Positions 10,179 to 19,285 are shown, counted from the stretch's first letter. The stretch: DNA of 64,000 nucleotides from Umezawaea endophytica (GCF_025061645.1 NZ_JANYMP010000002.1:436494-500493); one strand, 5' to 3'. Notes: a model not told the origin generated them from the sequence alone. Program-made: numbers and translations.

Positions 10179-10209
10179 AAGCGCCGTACGCCACTCGCGT
10201 GCGGCGCTT
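10179..10209 (+). terminator. terminator of lepA
   Basis: A 13-bp stem (10179-10191 with 10197-10209, one G-T pair) around a 5-base loop is followed by TTCG. It begins 20 bases after the lepA stop. Confidence 0.75.
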
Positions 10210-10230
10210 TCGCGTGTCCCGCGACGACGA

Positions 10231-10263
10231 AGGCCACCCTCGGCAGCGTTGCCGGGGTGGCCT
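10231..10263. terminator. second hairpin between convergent genes
   Basis: AGGCCACCC at 10231-10239 pairs with GGGTGGCCT at 10255-10263. The inner stem CGGCA/TGCCG has a GCGT loop and there is one bulged T. It lies between lepA and the leftward 76-residue gene and can stop transcription from either side. Confidence 0.7.
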
Positions 10264-10342
10264 CTGGGGTTGCGTCGAGCCGGTTGTCAGATCGCGGCCC
10301 TTCCGGGCGCGCAGACGCGTTCGACGGTGAACGGTGGCGCTG

Positions 10343-10573
10343 TCAGCTCCCGGTGCGGATGATCCGCTCCATCGACTGGCTGTGCAGGATCGCCTTGATC
10401 TCCGCGGCGTCCTCCGAGTCGTGCCGGTCCAGCATCGCGTCCAGGTCGAGCCGGTCGCTCGGCGTGGTGTAGCTGGCCAACTGCCGCTCGAGGCTCTGGC
10501 GGCTCATGCGGGCCGCGCGGCGGCTCGACAGGCTGTCGCGCAGTGTCCGGATGGCGGTCGTGGGGTGTGTCAT
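10343..10573 (-). CDS. hypothetical small protein, 76 residues
   Basis: I do not recognise this protein. It is charged and probably helical. The first half is basic (RTLRDSLSSRRAARMSRQSLERQL) and the second acidic (LDLDAMLDRHDSEDAAEIKAIL). There is no signal peptide, membrane segment or cysteine. The ATG at 10573 follows AAGGACGAG. The codon use looks like real coding sequence. It is transcribed leftward on its own, 126 bases from the HD gene that reads the same way. Confidence 0.6.
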   Translation of the reverse strand: MTHPTTAIRTLRDSLSSRRAARMSRQSLERQLASYTTPSDRLDLDAMLDRHDSEDAAEIKAILHSQSMERIIRTGS

Positions 10574-10699
10574 CTCGTCCTTCGACTAGTGGTTCTCGAT
10601 CTCTTGCACCACCCATCCTTCACCTTTTTCCGCACTTCTGCATCGATTCCGAGGGTGATCTGTCTCGCAGGATGCCGTTACATGTGGTATACGGCACGT

Positions 10700-11137
10700 T
10701 CACCCGTTCTCGTAATAATCCAGCAGTCGCAGGGCGGTCTCGTACTTCTCCCGCAGGCGCTCGCGTTCGCCCGGTTCGAGCAGCGCCGTCCGGTCCGGCG
10801 ACAGGTTGTCGGAGATGTCCGCGCGCTTCACCACCAGCGCGATCGGGTCGGCCGCGACCCTGGCGAGGTAGGCCGACTGGGGCTCCTCGGGGAAGTGGGT
10901 CAGCGCCTCCACCGCGCGCACGACGATCGTCGGGCACTCCAGGTCGAGCAGTTCGTCGAGCGTGACGGTCGTGTCCTCCACGACGTCGTGCAGCACGGCC
11001 GCCATCTGCTCGGCCACACCGTCCACTCGGGTCATCACCCGCAGCGGGTGGTCGATGTACGGGTTGCCCGACTTGTCGACCTGGCCCTCGTGCGCCCGGC
11101 GGGCGAGGTTGACGGCATCCGGCAGCGTGAACGTCAT
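10700..11137 (-). CDS. HD-domain phosphohydrolase resembling small alarmone hydrolases
   Basis: This is a 145-residue single HD domain. It begins with AVNLARRAHEGQVDKSGNPY and IDHPLRV, close to the opening of the RelA/SpoT hydrolase domain and of Mesh1-type enzymes. The metal-binding HDxxED motif is LHDVVEDT (residues 49-56), and KRADISDNLSP sits where Rel has its KLADRLHN segment. The likely activity is removal of pyrophosphate from (p)ppGpp or a related nucleotide. No synthetase domain is present. ATG at 11137 follows GGAGGAAGATC. It is divergent from the chitinase gene. Confidence 0.75.
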   Translation of the reverse strand: MTFTLPDAVNLARRAHEGQVDKSGNPYIDHPLRVMTRVDGVAEQMAAVLHDVVEDTTVTLDELLDLECPTIVVRAVEALTHFPEEPQSAYLARVAADPIALVVKRADISDNLSPDRTALLEPGERERLREKYETALRLLDYYENG

Positions 11138-11286
11138 GATCTTCCTCCGACCTCCACGGTCGGACGACCGTGTTGCCTGTTCGAGCCCTGCATTCCCAGT
11201 TCACCACGGGATAAACGCGTCGCGCCCCGGTTCAGGCCGTTTGGCCCAGTCGCGGCGGAGCCTTCGGCCCAACGCGCCGGGAAACC

Positions 11287-11316
11287 TTGACAGCTCGTAG
11301 TGGTCTAGTCCATTTT
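11287..11316 (+). promoter_or_regulatory. chitinase promoter with a DasR-type (dre) operator
   Basis: TTGACA at 11287-11292 is followed 18 bases later by CATTTT. Between them TGGTCTAGTCCA (11301-11312) differs at one position from the palindrome TGGTCTAGACCA, the core of DasR sites in front of Streptomyces chitinase genes. This would make the gene respond to N-acetylglucosamine-derived signals. Binding is inferred. Confidence 0.65.
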
Positions 11317-11377
11317 TCGGGTGGCCCACATCACGTGTCCGGGCCGCGGCCGCCGAAGTGGATCTGGTGAGGTGCAC

Positions 11378-12844
11378 GTGGGTACGAAGACGAGACGAGC
11401 GCTGGTCGCAGTCCTGAGCGCGTTGGTGGCCTTCGCGGGCCTCGGCTTGATCGTCGTGGGCAACGCGTCCGCGGCGAACCTGGTGGGAAATTTCGGCTTC
11501 GAGGCCGGGAACACCAGTTCGTGGACCTGTTCGGGCGGCGCCTCCGCGGTGACCAGCCCGAAGCGGTCGGGGTCGTTCGCGCTGTCCGGCGCCCCCGCGG
11601 GGCAGGACAACTCGCGCTGCTCGCAGACCGTGACCGTGGTGCCCAACACCGCGTACAAGCTGTCCGCGTGGGTGCAGGGCAGCTACACCTACCTCGGTGT
11701 CACCGGCACGAGCACGGGTGAGAAGAGCACCTGGACGCCCGGTTCGGGCTCGTGGACGCAGTTGTCGCTGGACTTCACCAGCGCCTCGGCGACCACGGTG
11801 ACCATCTACCTGCACGGCTGGTACGGCCAGCCGCCGTACTTCGCGGACGACGTCGCCGTGGACGGTCCGGGCACCCCGCCCACCACGACCAGCACCACGA
11901 CGACCACGACCACGACCACCACGACGACCACCGGTCAGCCGCCGGTGACGTCGCTGCCCAAGCACGTGCTCACGGGCTACTGGCAGAACTTCAACAACGG
12001 CGCGCGGGTGCTGAAGATCGCCGACGTGCCGACCACGTACGACATCATCGCGGTCTCGTTCGCCGACGCCGTCGCGGGCACGCCCGGCGCGGTCACCTTC
12101 AACCTCGACCCCGGTTTGTCCAGCGCGCTGGGCGGCTACACCGACGCGCAGTTCAAGGCCGACATCCGGACCGTGAAGGCGCGAGGTCAGAAGGTCATCC
12201 TGTCCGTCGGCGGCGAGCGGGGCACGATCAGCGTCGGTGACGCGACCGCGTCGAACAACTTCGCCAACAGCGTGAACTCGCTGATCGCGAACTACGGCTT
12301 CGACGGCGTGGACATCGACCTGGAGAACGGGATCAACGCCACCCACATGGCGTCCGCCCTCCGGAAGATCCACGCGGGCGGCGGCAAGATCATCACGATG
12401 GCGCCGCAGACCATCGACATGCAGTCCACCGCGGGCGGCTACTTCCAGCTCGCGCTGGCGATCAAGGACATCCTGACGATCGTCAACATGCAGTACTACA
12501 ACTCCGGCTCGATGCTCGGCTGCGACCAGAAGGTCTACAGCCAGGGCGGCGTCGACTTCATCACCTCGCTGGCCTGCATCCAGCTCCAGAACGGCCTCCG
12601 CGCGGACCAGGTGGGCCTCGGCCTGCCCGCCTCCCCGTCGGGCGCAGGCAGCGGGTACGTGTCGCCGCAGACCGTGAACAACGCCCTGAGCTGCCTGGCC
12701 AGGGGCACCAACTGCGGCGGCTTCAAGCCGTCGACCACGTACCCGGCGATCCGCGGTGCGATGACCTGGTCGATCAACTGGGACGCCAGCAACGGCTGGG
12801 CCTTCGCGAACGCCGTGGCTCCGCACCTGGACTCGCTGCCGTAG
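11378..12844 (+). CDS. secreted GH18 chitinase with N-terminal carbohydrate-binding domain
   Basis: The 488-residue enzyme has a signal peptide (to about residue 31, NASA) and a beta-sandwich carbohydrate-binding domain (NLVGNFGFEAGNTSSWTCS..., to about 170). A Thr-rich linker with a run of about 20 mostly Thr residues precedes a GH18 catalytic domain. The catalytic motif DGVDIDLE lies near residues 309-316, with Glu316 as acid. It hydrolyses chitin outside the cell. GTG at 11378 with GAGG five bases upstream is the best start. The promoter carries a DasR-like site. Confidence 0.93.
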   Translation: MGTKTRRALVAVLSALVAFAGLGLIVVGNASAANLVGNFGFEAGNTSSWTCSGGASAVTSPKRSGSFALSGAPAGQDNSRCSQTVTVVPNTAYKLSAWVQGSYTYLGVTGTSTGEKSTWTPGSGSWTQLSLDFTSASATTVTIYLHGWYGQPPYFADDVAVDGPGTPPTTTSTTTTTTTTTTTTTGQPPVTSLPKHVLTGYWQNFNNGARVLKIADVPTTYDIIAVSFADAVAGTPGAVTFNLDPGLSSALGGYTDAQFKADIRTVKARGQKVILSVGGERGTISVGDATASNNFANSVNSLIANYGFDGVDIDLENGINATHMASALRKIHAGGGKIITMAPQTIDMQSTAGGYFQLALAIKDILTIVNMQYYNSGSMLGCDQKVYSQGGVDFITSLACIQLQNGLRADQVGLGLPASPSGAGSGYVSPQTVNNALSCLARGTNCGGFKPSTTYPAIRGAMTWSINWDASNGWAFANAVAPHLDSLP

Positions 12845-12861
12845 GCGTTATCGTCGGGTGC

Positions 12862-13908
12862 ATGCTGGAACGACTGGCGGTACCCGTGATCGCCGCGCCG
12901 ATGGCGGGTGGTCTGTCCACCCCGAAGCTGGTCGCGGAAGTGGCGTCGGCCGGTGGCCTGGGTTTCCTGGCCGCCGGCCTGCTCACCGTCGAAGCGCTGG
13001 CCGGTCAGCTCACCGCGCTCGCCGAGCTGACCGACCGGCCCTTCGGCGTCAACCTCTTCGTGCCGGGGTCGAAGTCCACAGTGGACCTCTCGGTCTACCG
13101 CGAGCGGGTGGCGGCCCAGGCCGCGCTCGCGGGCGTCGAACCCGGCGACCCGGTGTGGGACGACGACTCCTACGCCGCGAAGCTCGAACTCGTGCTGGCC
13201 ATGCGGGTCCCGGTGGTGTCGTTCACCTTCGGGCTGCCGGACGTCGACGAGGTGCGGCGGCTGCGCGCCGCGGGCTCGTACGTCGTCGTGACCGTGACGA
13301 CCCCCGCCGAGGCGAAGCAGGCGGCCCAGATCGGCGCGGACGCGTTGTGCGTGCAGGGGTCGGACGCGGGCGGGCACCGCGGCACCCTCACCGACGACGG
13401 CGTCTCACCCGGTGGTGGCGAGCTGTTCGGCACGCTGGCGGCGCTGCGGCTCGTGGCCGCCGCCGTCGACCTGCCGCTGATCGCCGCGGGCGGACTGGCG
13501 ACGGGCGGGGACGTCGCCGCGGTCGTGACGGCCGGAGCGGTGGCCGCGCAGCTCGGCACGGCGTTCCTGCTGTGCCCGGAGGCCGGGACCGCTCCCGGCT
13601 ACCGGATGGCGCTGCGGGAGAAGAACCGCCGGACCGCGCTCACGCGGGCGTTCAGCGGGAGGCCCGCCCGCGGGCTGGTGAACCGGTTCCTCAGCGAGAA
13701 CACCGCGCACGCCCCGGCGGCGTACCCGAACCTGCACCTGATGACCAAGCCGATCCGCGCCACGGGTGATCCGGAACTGATGTCCTTGTGGGCCGGGCAG
13801 ACCTACTCTTTGATCGAGGCGGCACCGGCCGCGGAACTGGTGCGGAGGCTGAACGACGAAGCGCGGACGGCGATCCGGAACGCCACCGCGAGGTTCGGAG
13901 GGGAGTAG
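12862..13908 (+). CDS. nitronate monooxygenase (2-nitropropane dioxygenase family)
   Basis: This is a 348-residue FMN-binding TIM barrel. The N terminus PVIAAPMAGGLSTPKLVAEV, the phosphate-binding IAAGGLATGGDVAAV and the catalytic-His motif GSDAGGHRG are all diagnostic. These enzymes oxidise alkyl nitronates such as propionate-3-nitronate to less toxic products. The gene starts 17 bases after the chitinase stop. It is followed at 3 bases by two DUF885 genes, so it probably leads a short operon with them. Confidence 0.9.
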   Translation: MLERLAVPVIAAPMAGGLSTPKLVAEVASAGGLGFLAAGLLTVEALAGQLTALAELTDRPFGVNLFVPGSKSTVDLSVYRERVAAQAALAGVEPGDPVWDDDSYAAKLELVLAMRVPVVSFTFGLPDVDEVRRLRAAGSYVVVTVTTPAEAKQAAQIGADALCVQGSDAGGHRGTLTDDGVSPGGGELFGTLAALRLVAAAVDLPLIAAGGLATGGDVAAVVTAGAVAAQLGTAFLLCPEAGTAPGYRMALREKNRRTALTRAFSGRPARGLVNRFLSENTAHAPAAYPNLHLMTKPIRATGDPELMSLWAGQTYSLIEAAPAAELVRRLNDEARTAIRNATARFGGE

Positions 13909-13911
13909 CCG

Positions 13912-15507
13912 GTGGGCGATCTGGCGGATGACATGGTCGAACTGGTCCTGGACGCCGATCCGCTGTTCGCCACGCTGCTGGGGGTCGGGGGCCGCGACGA
14001 CCGGCTCCGCGACGTCACCGAGGCCGGGGAGGCGGAGCTGCGGGCACGGGCCGTGGCGATCCGCGAGCGCGCCCGTGCCGCCGACCAGGACGACCTGACC
14101 GTCGCCGTCGTCCTGCACCAGGCCGACGGCCTGGTGGACCGGATCGACGCGAAGCTGGTGGAGCACACCTGCTCGGAGTCGTTCCTCGCTCCCGTCACGG
14201 GGCTGCTCGGCTTGCTGCCGCTCGTGCGGCCGACCACCGACGCGGCGCGGCGCGGCTCGCTGACGAGGCTCGCGGCGATACCCGGCTTCCTGGTCGAGGT
14301 GGCCGACCGCAACCGGGCGGGCATCGCGGCCGGACGGCTGCCGCTCGCGCACCTGGTCCGCAACGCCGTGGCCAGGATCGAGCGCTACCTCGACGACCCG
14401 GACCACGACCCGCTGAAGGTCGTTCCGCTGGACGACGGGCTCGACGTCGAACGCGACCGCCTGCTGGCCGACGAGGTCCGACCCGCGTTCGCGGCCTACC
14501 GGGACTTCCTGGTGGCCGAGGTCGAGCCGCACGGCCGCCCCGACGACCGGCCCGGCCTGTGCGCGCTGCCCGGCGGTGACGTGGCGTACGCGAACCTGGT
14601 CCGGATGTTCACCACCACCGACCGCACCCCCGAGGAGCTGCACCGGATCGGGCTGGACCTGATCGCCGGGCTCGCCGAGGAGTACGCGGCGCTGGGCTAC
14701 CCGACGCTGGCCGCGGCGCGTGCGCGGATGAGCGCGCTGAAGTGGCGCGACGCCGAGGAGATGCTGGCCGTCGCCCGCGCCACGATCGAGCGCGCCGAAC
14801 GGGCCGCGCCGTCGTGGTTCGGCCGGGTGCCCGCCGCGAAGTGCGTGGTGGAGCAGGTGCCCGAGGCCGACGAGCTCACCGCGCCGAAGGCCTACTACCT
14901 GGACCCCGCGATGGACGGGTCGCGCCCCGGAACGTACTTCGTCAACGCCCACCGGGTGTTGGAGCAGGACCGCACGGCCGCCGAGTCCATCGCGTTCCAC
15001 GAAGCCGTTCCGGGGCACCACTTCCAGCTCGCGCTGCTCCAGGAGGTCGAGGGCCTGCCGCTGGTGCGCCGGATGGCGGCGATCGAGGCGCACATCGAGG
15101 GCTGGGCGCTCTACGCCGAACGGCTGGCCGACGAGATGGGGCTCTACACCGACGACGTGGCCCGGCTGGGGATGCTCGCCGCCGACTCGATGCGGGCCGC
15201 CCGGCTCGTGGTGGACACGGGCCTGCACGCGCTCGGCTGGACCCGCGACCGGGTCGTGGCGTACCTGCGGGAGTTCACCGTGATGTCCGAAGTGGACATC
15301 CAGTCCGAGACCGACCGGTACATCGAGATGCCGGGGCAGGCGCTGGCGTACATGGTGGGGCGCCTGGAGTTCGAGCGCCTGCGCGCCGAGGCCGCCCAGC
15401 GCGCGGGGGAGGGGTTCGACCTCCGGGCGTTCCACGACCTCGTGCTCGCCAACGGCCCGCTGCCGATGGACTCGCTCGCCCGCCTGGTCGAACGGCGGTT
15501 CCCGTGA
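13912..15507 (+). CDS. DUF885 family metalloprotease-like protein (copy 1)
   Basis: The 531-residue DUF885 protein has the zinc-site motif FHEAVPGHHFQ (His about residue 363), a variant HExxH embedded in HExxPGHH. The downstream EGWALYAERLADEMG and AYMVGRLEFERLR segments are also conserved. DUF885 proteins are thought to be soluble zinc carboxypeptidase-like enzymes. No signal peptide is present. GTG at 13912 has GGAGGGGAG upstream. Its stop overlaps the start of a paralogue by four bases. The substrate is unknown. Confidence 0.88.
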   Translation: MGDLADDMVELVLDADPLFATLLGVGGRDDRLRDVTEAGEAELRARAVAIRERARAADQDDLTVAVVLHQADGLVDRIDAKLVEHTCSESFLAPVTGLLGLLPLVRPTTDAARRGSLTRLAAIPGFLVEVADRNRAGIAAGRLPLAHLVRNAVARIERYLDDPDHDPLKVVPLDDGLDVERDRLLADEVRPAFAAYRDFLVAEVEPHGRPDDRPGLCALPGGDVAYANLVRMFTTTDRTPEELHRIGLDLIAGLAEEYAALGYPTLAAARARMSALKWRDAEEMLAVARATIERAERAAPSWFGRVPAAKCVVEQVPEADELTAPKAYYLDPAMDGSRPGTYFVNAHRVLEQDRTAAESIAFHEAVPGHHFQLALLQEVEGLPLVRRMAAIEAHIEGWALYAERLADEMGLYTDDVARLGMLAADSMRAARLVVDTGLHALGWTRDRVVAYLREFTVMSEVDIQSETDRYIEMPGQALAYMVGRLEFERLRAEAAQRAGEGFDLRAFHDLVLANGPLPMDSLARLVERRFP

Positions 15508-17111
15508 CGGACCTCGCCGACGAGATGATGGACCTGCTCCTCGACGACGAACCGCTCTCCGCCACGCTGCTCGGCCTGCCCGGCCGCGACCACCTCCTGC
15601 GGGACCCGGCCGCGGACGTGGAACTGCGCGCACGGGCCGAGTCCGTGCTGCGGCGCGCGGTCGGTGACGACGTGACGTCGGCGGTGGTGGCCAACGAGGC
15701 CCGGTCGCTCATCGAGAAGCTCGACGCGGGCCTGGTCGACCTCACGTTCGCCCACGCGTGGCACTCGCCCGCGTCCGGGCTGCTGACGATCCTGCCGCTG
15801 ATCCGGCCCTCGGACGACGAGGGCAGGCGGGACTACGTCGCCAGGCTCGCCGCCGTGCCCCCGTTCCTCGCCGGGGTCCGGCGGCGGCAGCGGGCCGCCG
15901 TGCGCGCGGGAGCCGTGCCGCTCGCCCGGTTGGCGCGCAAGGGGATCGACTTCCTGGACCGGTACCTCGCCGACCCGGACGGCGACCCGCTGCGCACCCC
16001 GGAGCTGACCGCCGACCTCGCCGCCGACCGCGACCGGCTGCTGGCCGAGGAGGTCCGGCCCGCGTTCGCCGGGTACCGGGAGTTCCTCGCCGCCGAGGTC
16101 CTGCCGCACGGCCGTCCCGACGACCGGCCGGGCCTCTGCCACCTGCCCGGCGGCGAGGCGAAGTACGCGCTGCTGGTCCGCCGGTACACCACGACCGCGT
16201 CGACCCCGGCCGAGTTGCACCGGACCGGGCTGGAGCTGATCGCCGCACTGGAACGGGAGTACCTGGAGGTCGGGGCCCGCGTGTTCGGGCTGGGCAGCGT
16301 GGAGGAGGTCCGCGAGCGGATCCGCACCGATCCGGCGCTGCGCTGGCGCGACGCCGACGAGATGGTCACGGCGGCCGAGGCGACGGTCGCCCGCGCCGAA
16401 CTCGTCGCCCCGCGGTGGTTCGGGCGGGTGCCGCAGGGCCGGTGCGTGGTCGAACGGGTGCCAGAGGCGGAGCAGGAGACCAGCTCGCCCGCGTACTACG
16501 TGGACCCGGCGCTGGACGGGTCCCGGCCGGGCACCTACTACGTCAACACGCGGCGGCCGCACGAGCAGGACCGCACCATCGGCGAGGCGCTGGCGTTCCA
16601 CGAGGGCGTGCCGGGCCACCACTTCCAGATCTCGCTGGCGCAGGAGCTGGACGACCTGCCGCTGCTGCGCCGCACCGCGCTGGTCGACTCCTACATCGAG
16701 GGCTGGGGGCTGTACGCCGAACGCCTCGCGGACGAGATGGGGCTCTACAGCGACGACACCGCCCGGCTCGGGATGCTCGCGTCCGACTCGGCCCGTGCCG
16801 CCCGGCTCGTGGTGGACACGGGGCTGCACGCGTTCGGCTGGACCCGCGACCAGGCCGTCGACTACCTGCGGGCCAACACCGGCCTGCCGGACGCGGACGT
16901 CCAGGCCCAGGTGGACCGGTTCGTCGAGACGCCCGCGCAGGCGCTGGCGTACATGGTGGGCCGGTTGGAGATCCAGCGCCTGCGCGGGGAAGCCGAACTC
17001 AGGATGGGTGCCGCGTTCGACCTGAGGGCGTTCCACGACCTGGTGCTCGGCGGCGGACCGCTGCCGATGGCCGTGCTCGCCGACGTGGTCGAGCGGTGGT
17101 CGTCAGGGTGA
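15504..17111 (+). CDS. DUF885 family metalloprotease-like protein (copy 2, tandem paralogue)
   Basis: At 535 residues this is a clear paralogue of the preceding gene. It starts V-TDLADEMMDLLLDDEPL against GDLADDMVELVLDADPL in copy 1. It keeps the metal motif FHEGVPGHHFQ and EGWGLYAERLADEMG. The GTG at 15504 overlaps the previous stop (GTGA), so the two are cotranslated. The tandem arrangement suggests duplication in place, perhaps giving a heterodimer or two specificities. The 3' end overlaps the convergent permease gene by 9 bases. Confidence 0.87.
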   Translation: MTDLADEMMDLLLDDEPLSATLLGLPGRDHLLRDPAADVELRARAESVLRRAVGDDVTSAVVANEARSLIEKLDAGLVDLTFAHAWHSPASGLLTILPLIRPSDDEGRRDYVARLAAVPPFLAGVRRRQRAAVRAGAVPLARLARKGIDFLDRYLADPDGDPLRTPELTADLAADRDRLLAEEVRPAFAGYREFLAAEVLPHGRPDDRPGLCHLPGGEAKYALLVRRYTTTASTPAELHRTGLELIAALEREYLEVGARVFGLGSVEEVRERIRTDPALRWRDADEMVTAAEATVARAELVAPRWFGRVPQGRCVVERVPEAEQETSSPAYYVDPALDGSRPGTYYVNTRRPHEQDRTIGEALAFHEGVPGHHFQISLAQELDDLPLLRRTALVDSYIEGWGLYAERLADEMGLYSDDTARLGMLASDSARAARLVVDTGLHAFGWTRDQAVDYLRANTGLPDADVQAQVDRFVETPAQALAYMVGRLEIQRLRGEAELRMGAAFDLRAFHDLVLGGGPLPMAVLADVVERWSSG

Positions 17112-18548
17112 CTCCTCCTTCTCCATCACCGAGTGCTTGCGGCTGTAGGCGAAGTAGACGACCAGGCCGATCAGGAACCACACGGCGAACCGCAGCCACG
17201 TCTCCGGGTTGAGGAACGTGATCAGCCACAGCGAGAACACCACGCCGATGGCCGGCACCACGGGCATGCCCGGCGTGCGGAACCCGCGCGGCAGGTCGGG
17301 CTGCCGGTAGCGCAGCACGATCACCGCGACGCACACGACCACGAACGCCAGCAGGATGCCGATGTTGGTCAGCTCGGCGGCCTCGGCGATCGGCAGGAAC
17401 CCGGCGATCACCGCGGACGCGATGCCCAGCACCCAGGTGATCCGGCTCGGCACGTGCTTCACCGGGTGGGTCTTCGCGAACCACGGCGGCAGCAGCCCGT
17501 CGCGGCTCATCGAGTAGCCGACCCGGCTCGCGCCCATGAGGAACGTGAACAGCACCGTCGTGATGCCGAGGATCGCGCCGATCGAGATGACCACGCCCAG
17601 CGCGTTCAGGCCGACGTCGGCGAAGGCGGTCGCGAAGGCGCTCTCGGCGTCGACGTCTTTGTAGTTGACCATGCCGGTCAGCACGAGGCAGGCCAGCACG
17701 TACAGCACCATCGAGATCGCCAGCGAGTACAGGATCGCCTTCGGCATGTGCTTCTGGGAGTCCTTCGACTCCTCGGCGGCCGTGCTCATCGCGTCGTAGC
17801 CGAACACCGCGAAGAACACCGTCGCCGCACCGGTCAGCGCGCCCGAGACGCCGAACGGGAAGAACGGGTTGTAGTTGGCGGTGTCGATGTGGAACACGCC
17901 GACCACGACCACGAGCAGCACCACGGCGACCTTCAGGTACACCAGGGTGGTCTCGAACCTGGCCGCGTTGCGCATGCCCTGGTTGAGCACGAACGCGATC
18001 AGCAGGCACAGCAGCACGGCGAACAGGTTCACCTTGTAGCTGCCCGCCGCGACGTCGCCGGTCTCGGTGCCGGGAGCGCCGAGCATCCACGTCGGCAGGT
18101 GGATGTCCAGCAGCGACAGCAGTTCGGTGAAGTAGCCGCTGATGCCGATCGCCACCACCGCGACGATCGCGGTGTACTCCAGCAGCAGGTCCCAGCCGAT
18201 GAACCAGCCGACGATCTCGCCGAGCACGGCGTAGCCGTAGGTGTAGGCCGACCCCGCCTTGGGGATCATCCCGGCGAACTCGGCGTAGGAGAACGCCGCC
18301 GCCGCGCTCGCGATGCCCGCGATGAGGAACGAGACGAGCACCGCCGGACCCGCCGTCTTGTTCGCCACGGCGCCCGCCAGCGAGAAGATGCCCGCCCCGA
18401 TGATGCCGCCGATGCCGATCGCGGTGAGCTGCCAGAGCCCCAACGTCCTGGTCAGGCTCGTGTCGGAGGTGTCGTCGCCGATCTGCTCGATCGGTTTGCG
18501 GCGGAACACCCCGGTGCCGCGTCCGAACCCGCCACCCGCTGACGTCAT
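17103..18548 (-). CDS. APC superfamily amino acid permease
   Basis: This 481-residue membrane protein has about twelve hydrophobic helices. The N terminus (LTRTLGLWQLTAIGIGGIIG) and GAGIFSLAG form the APC substrate-binding loop. The sequence EFAGMIPKAGSAYTYGY and the later GYDAMSTAAEESKD are typical of cationic amino acid/YfnA-type transporters. It likely imports amino acids with protons. ATG at 18548 has GAGGGGAG upstream, so the longer reading frame to 18620 is not used. The substrate is not decided. Confidence 0.88.
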   Translation of the reverse strand: MTSAGGGFGRGTGVFRRKPIEQIGDDTSDTSLTRTLGLWQLTAIGIGGIIGAGIFSLAGAVANKTAGPAVLVSFLIAGIASAAAAFSYAEFAGMIPKAGSAYTYGYAVLGEIVGWFIGWDLLLEYTAIVAVVAIGISGYFTELLSLLDIHLPTWMLGAPGTETGDVAAGSYKVNLFAVLLCLLIAFVLNQGMRNAARFETTLVYLKVAVVLLVVVVGVFHIDTANYNPFFPFGVSGALTGAATVFFAVFGYDAMSTAAEESKDSQKHMPKAILYSLAISMVLYVLACLVLTGMVNYKDVDAESAFATAFADVGLNALGVVISIGAILGITTVLFTFLMGASRVGYSMSRDGLLPPWFAKTHPVKHVPSRITWVLGIASAVIAGFLPIAEAAELTNIGILLAFVVVCVAVIVLRYRQPDLPRGFRTPGMPVVPAIGVVFSLWLITFLNPETWLRFAVWFLIGLVVYFAYSRKHSVMEKEESP

Positions 18549-18649
18549 GGTCGTCTCCCCTCGCCACTGTGATCCAGTCGAACGTATTCCCGACGAGGGC
18601 GCGCGGCGATACGGGAACAAGGTGCTCTTGGCGGGTGTTGAGGTCTGTC

Positions 18650-19252
18650 GTGGAACTTCAAGTCTGGTCGGACGTCGTTTGCCCGTGGTGCTACATCGGC
18701 AAGCGGAAGATGGAGAGCGCCCTGGAGGCGTGGGACGGCGAGCCGGTCGAGGTGCGCTGGCGCCCGTTCCAGCTCGACCCGGCGTCGCCGAACGACGGTG
18801 CGCCGATGACCGAGGCGCTGGCCGTGAAGTTCGGCGGGGCGGCCGCGGTGAAGGCCGCGCACGAGCGCGTGGAGCAGGTCGCCGCGAGCGTCGGCCTGGA
18901 GTACCACCTCGGCGCGACCCGGCAGGCGAACACGCTCGACGCGCACAAGCTGATCGGCCTCGCCTACGAGCAGGGCGTCCAGGGGGCGTTGCAGGAGCGG
19001 ATCTTCCGGGCGAACTTCACCGAGGGGCAGCACGTCGGCGACCCGGACGTGCTGGTCAAGCTGGCCGCCGACGCCGGGCTGACCGGGGCCGAGGAGGCGC
19101 TGCACGACGAGGCGCTGACCGCGCGGGTCCGCCAGGAACTGGCCGAGGGCGTCGGGATCGGCGTGCGCTCGGTGCCGACGTTCGTGGTCGGCAACCGGGG
19201 TGTGTCCGGCGCGCAGGACCCGTCCGTCATCCTCGAACTGCTGCGCGGCTGA
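18650..19252 (+). CDS. DsbA family oxidoreductase (FrnE-like)
   Basis: The 200-residue thioredoxin-fold protein has the active-site motif CPWC at residues 11-14 (SDVVCPWCYIGKR). The helical insertion and the cis-Pro loop GVRSVPTFVVGN are conserved. FrnE-type proteins are cytoplasmic disulfide oxidoreductases or isomerases linked to oxidative stress. No signal peptide is seen. GTG at 18650 has GAGG six bases upstream. It is divergent from the permease and convergent with the dehydrogenase, with a hairpin between. Confidence 0.88.
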   Translation: MELQVWSDVVCPWCYIGKRKMESALEAWDGEPVEVRWRPFQLDPASPNDGAPMTEALAVKFGGAAAVKAAHERVEQVAASVGLEYHLGATRQANTLDAHKLIGLAYEQGVQGALQERIFRANFTEGQHVGDPDVLVKLAADAGLTGAEEALHDEALTARVRQELAEGVGIGVRSVPTFVVGNRGVSGAQDPSVILELLRG

Positions 19253-19255
19253 TCA

Positions 19256-19278
19256 GGGGGCGCCCGGCGGGCGCCCCC
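19256..19278. terminator. bidirectional terminator
   Basis: GGGGGCGCCC (19256-19265) pairs perfectly with GGGCGCCCCC (19269-19278) around a 3-base loop, in the 33-base gap between convergent genes. Confidence 0.8.
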
Positions 19279-19285
19279 CCTCGAC

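Noticed and set aside
11893-11932. ACC/ACG repeat in the chitinase as a microsatellite element
   Set aside because: It simply encodes the Thr-rich linker between the binding and catalytic domains, which is usual in secreted actinomycete enzymes.
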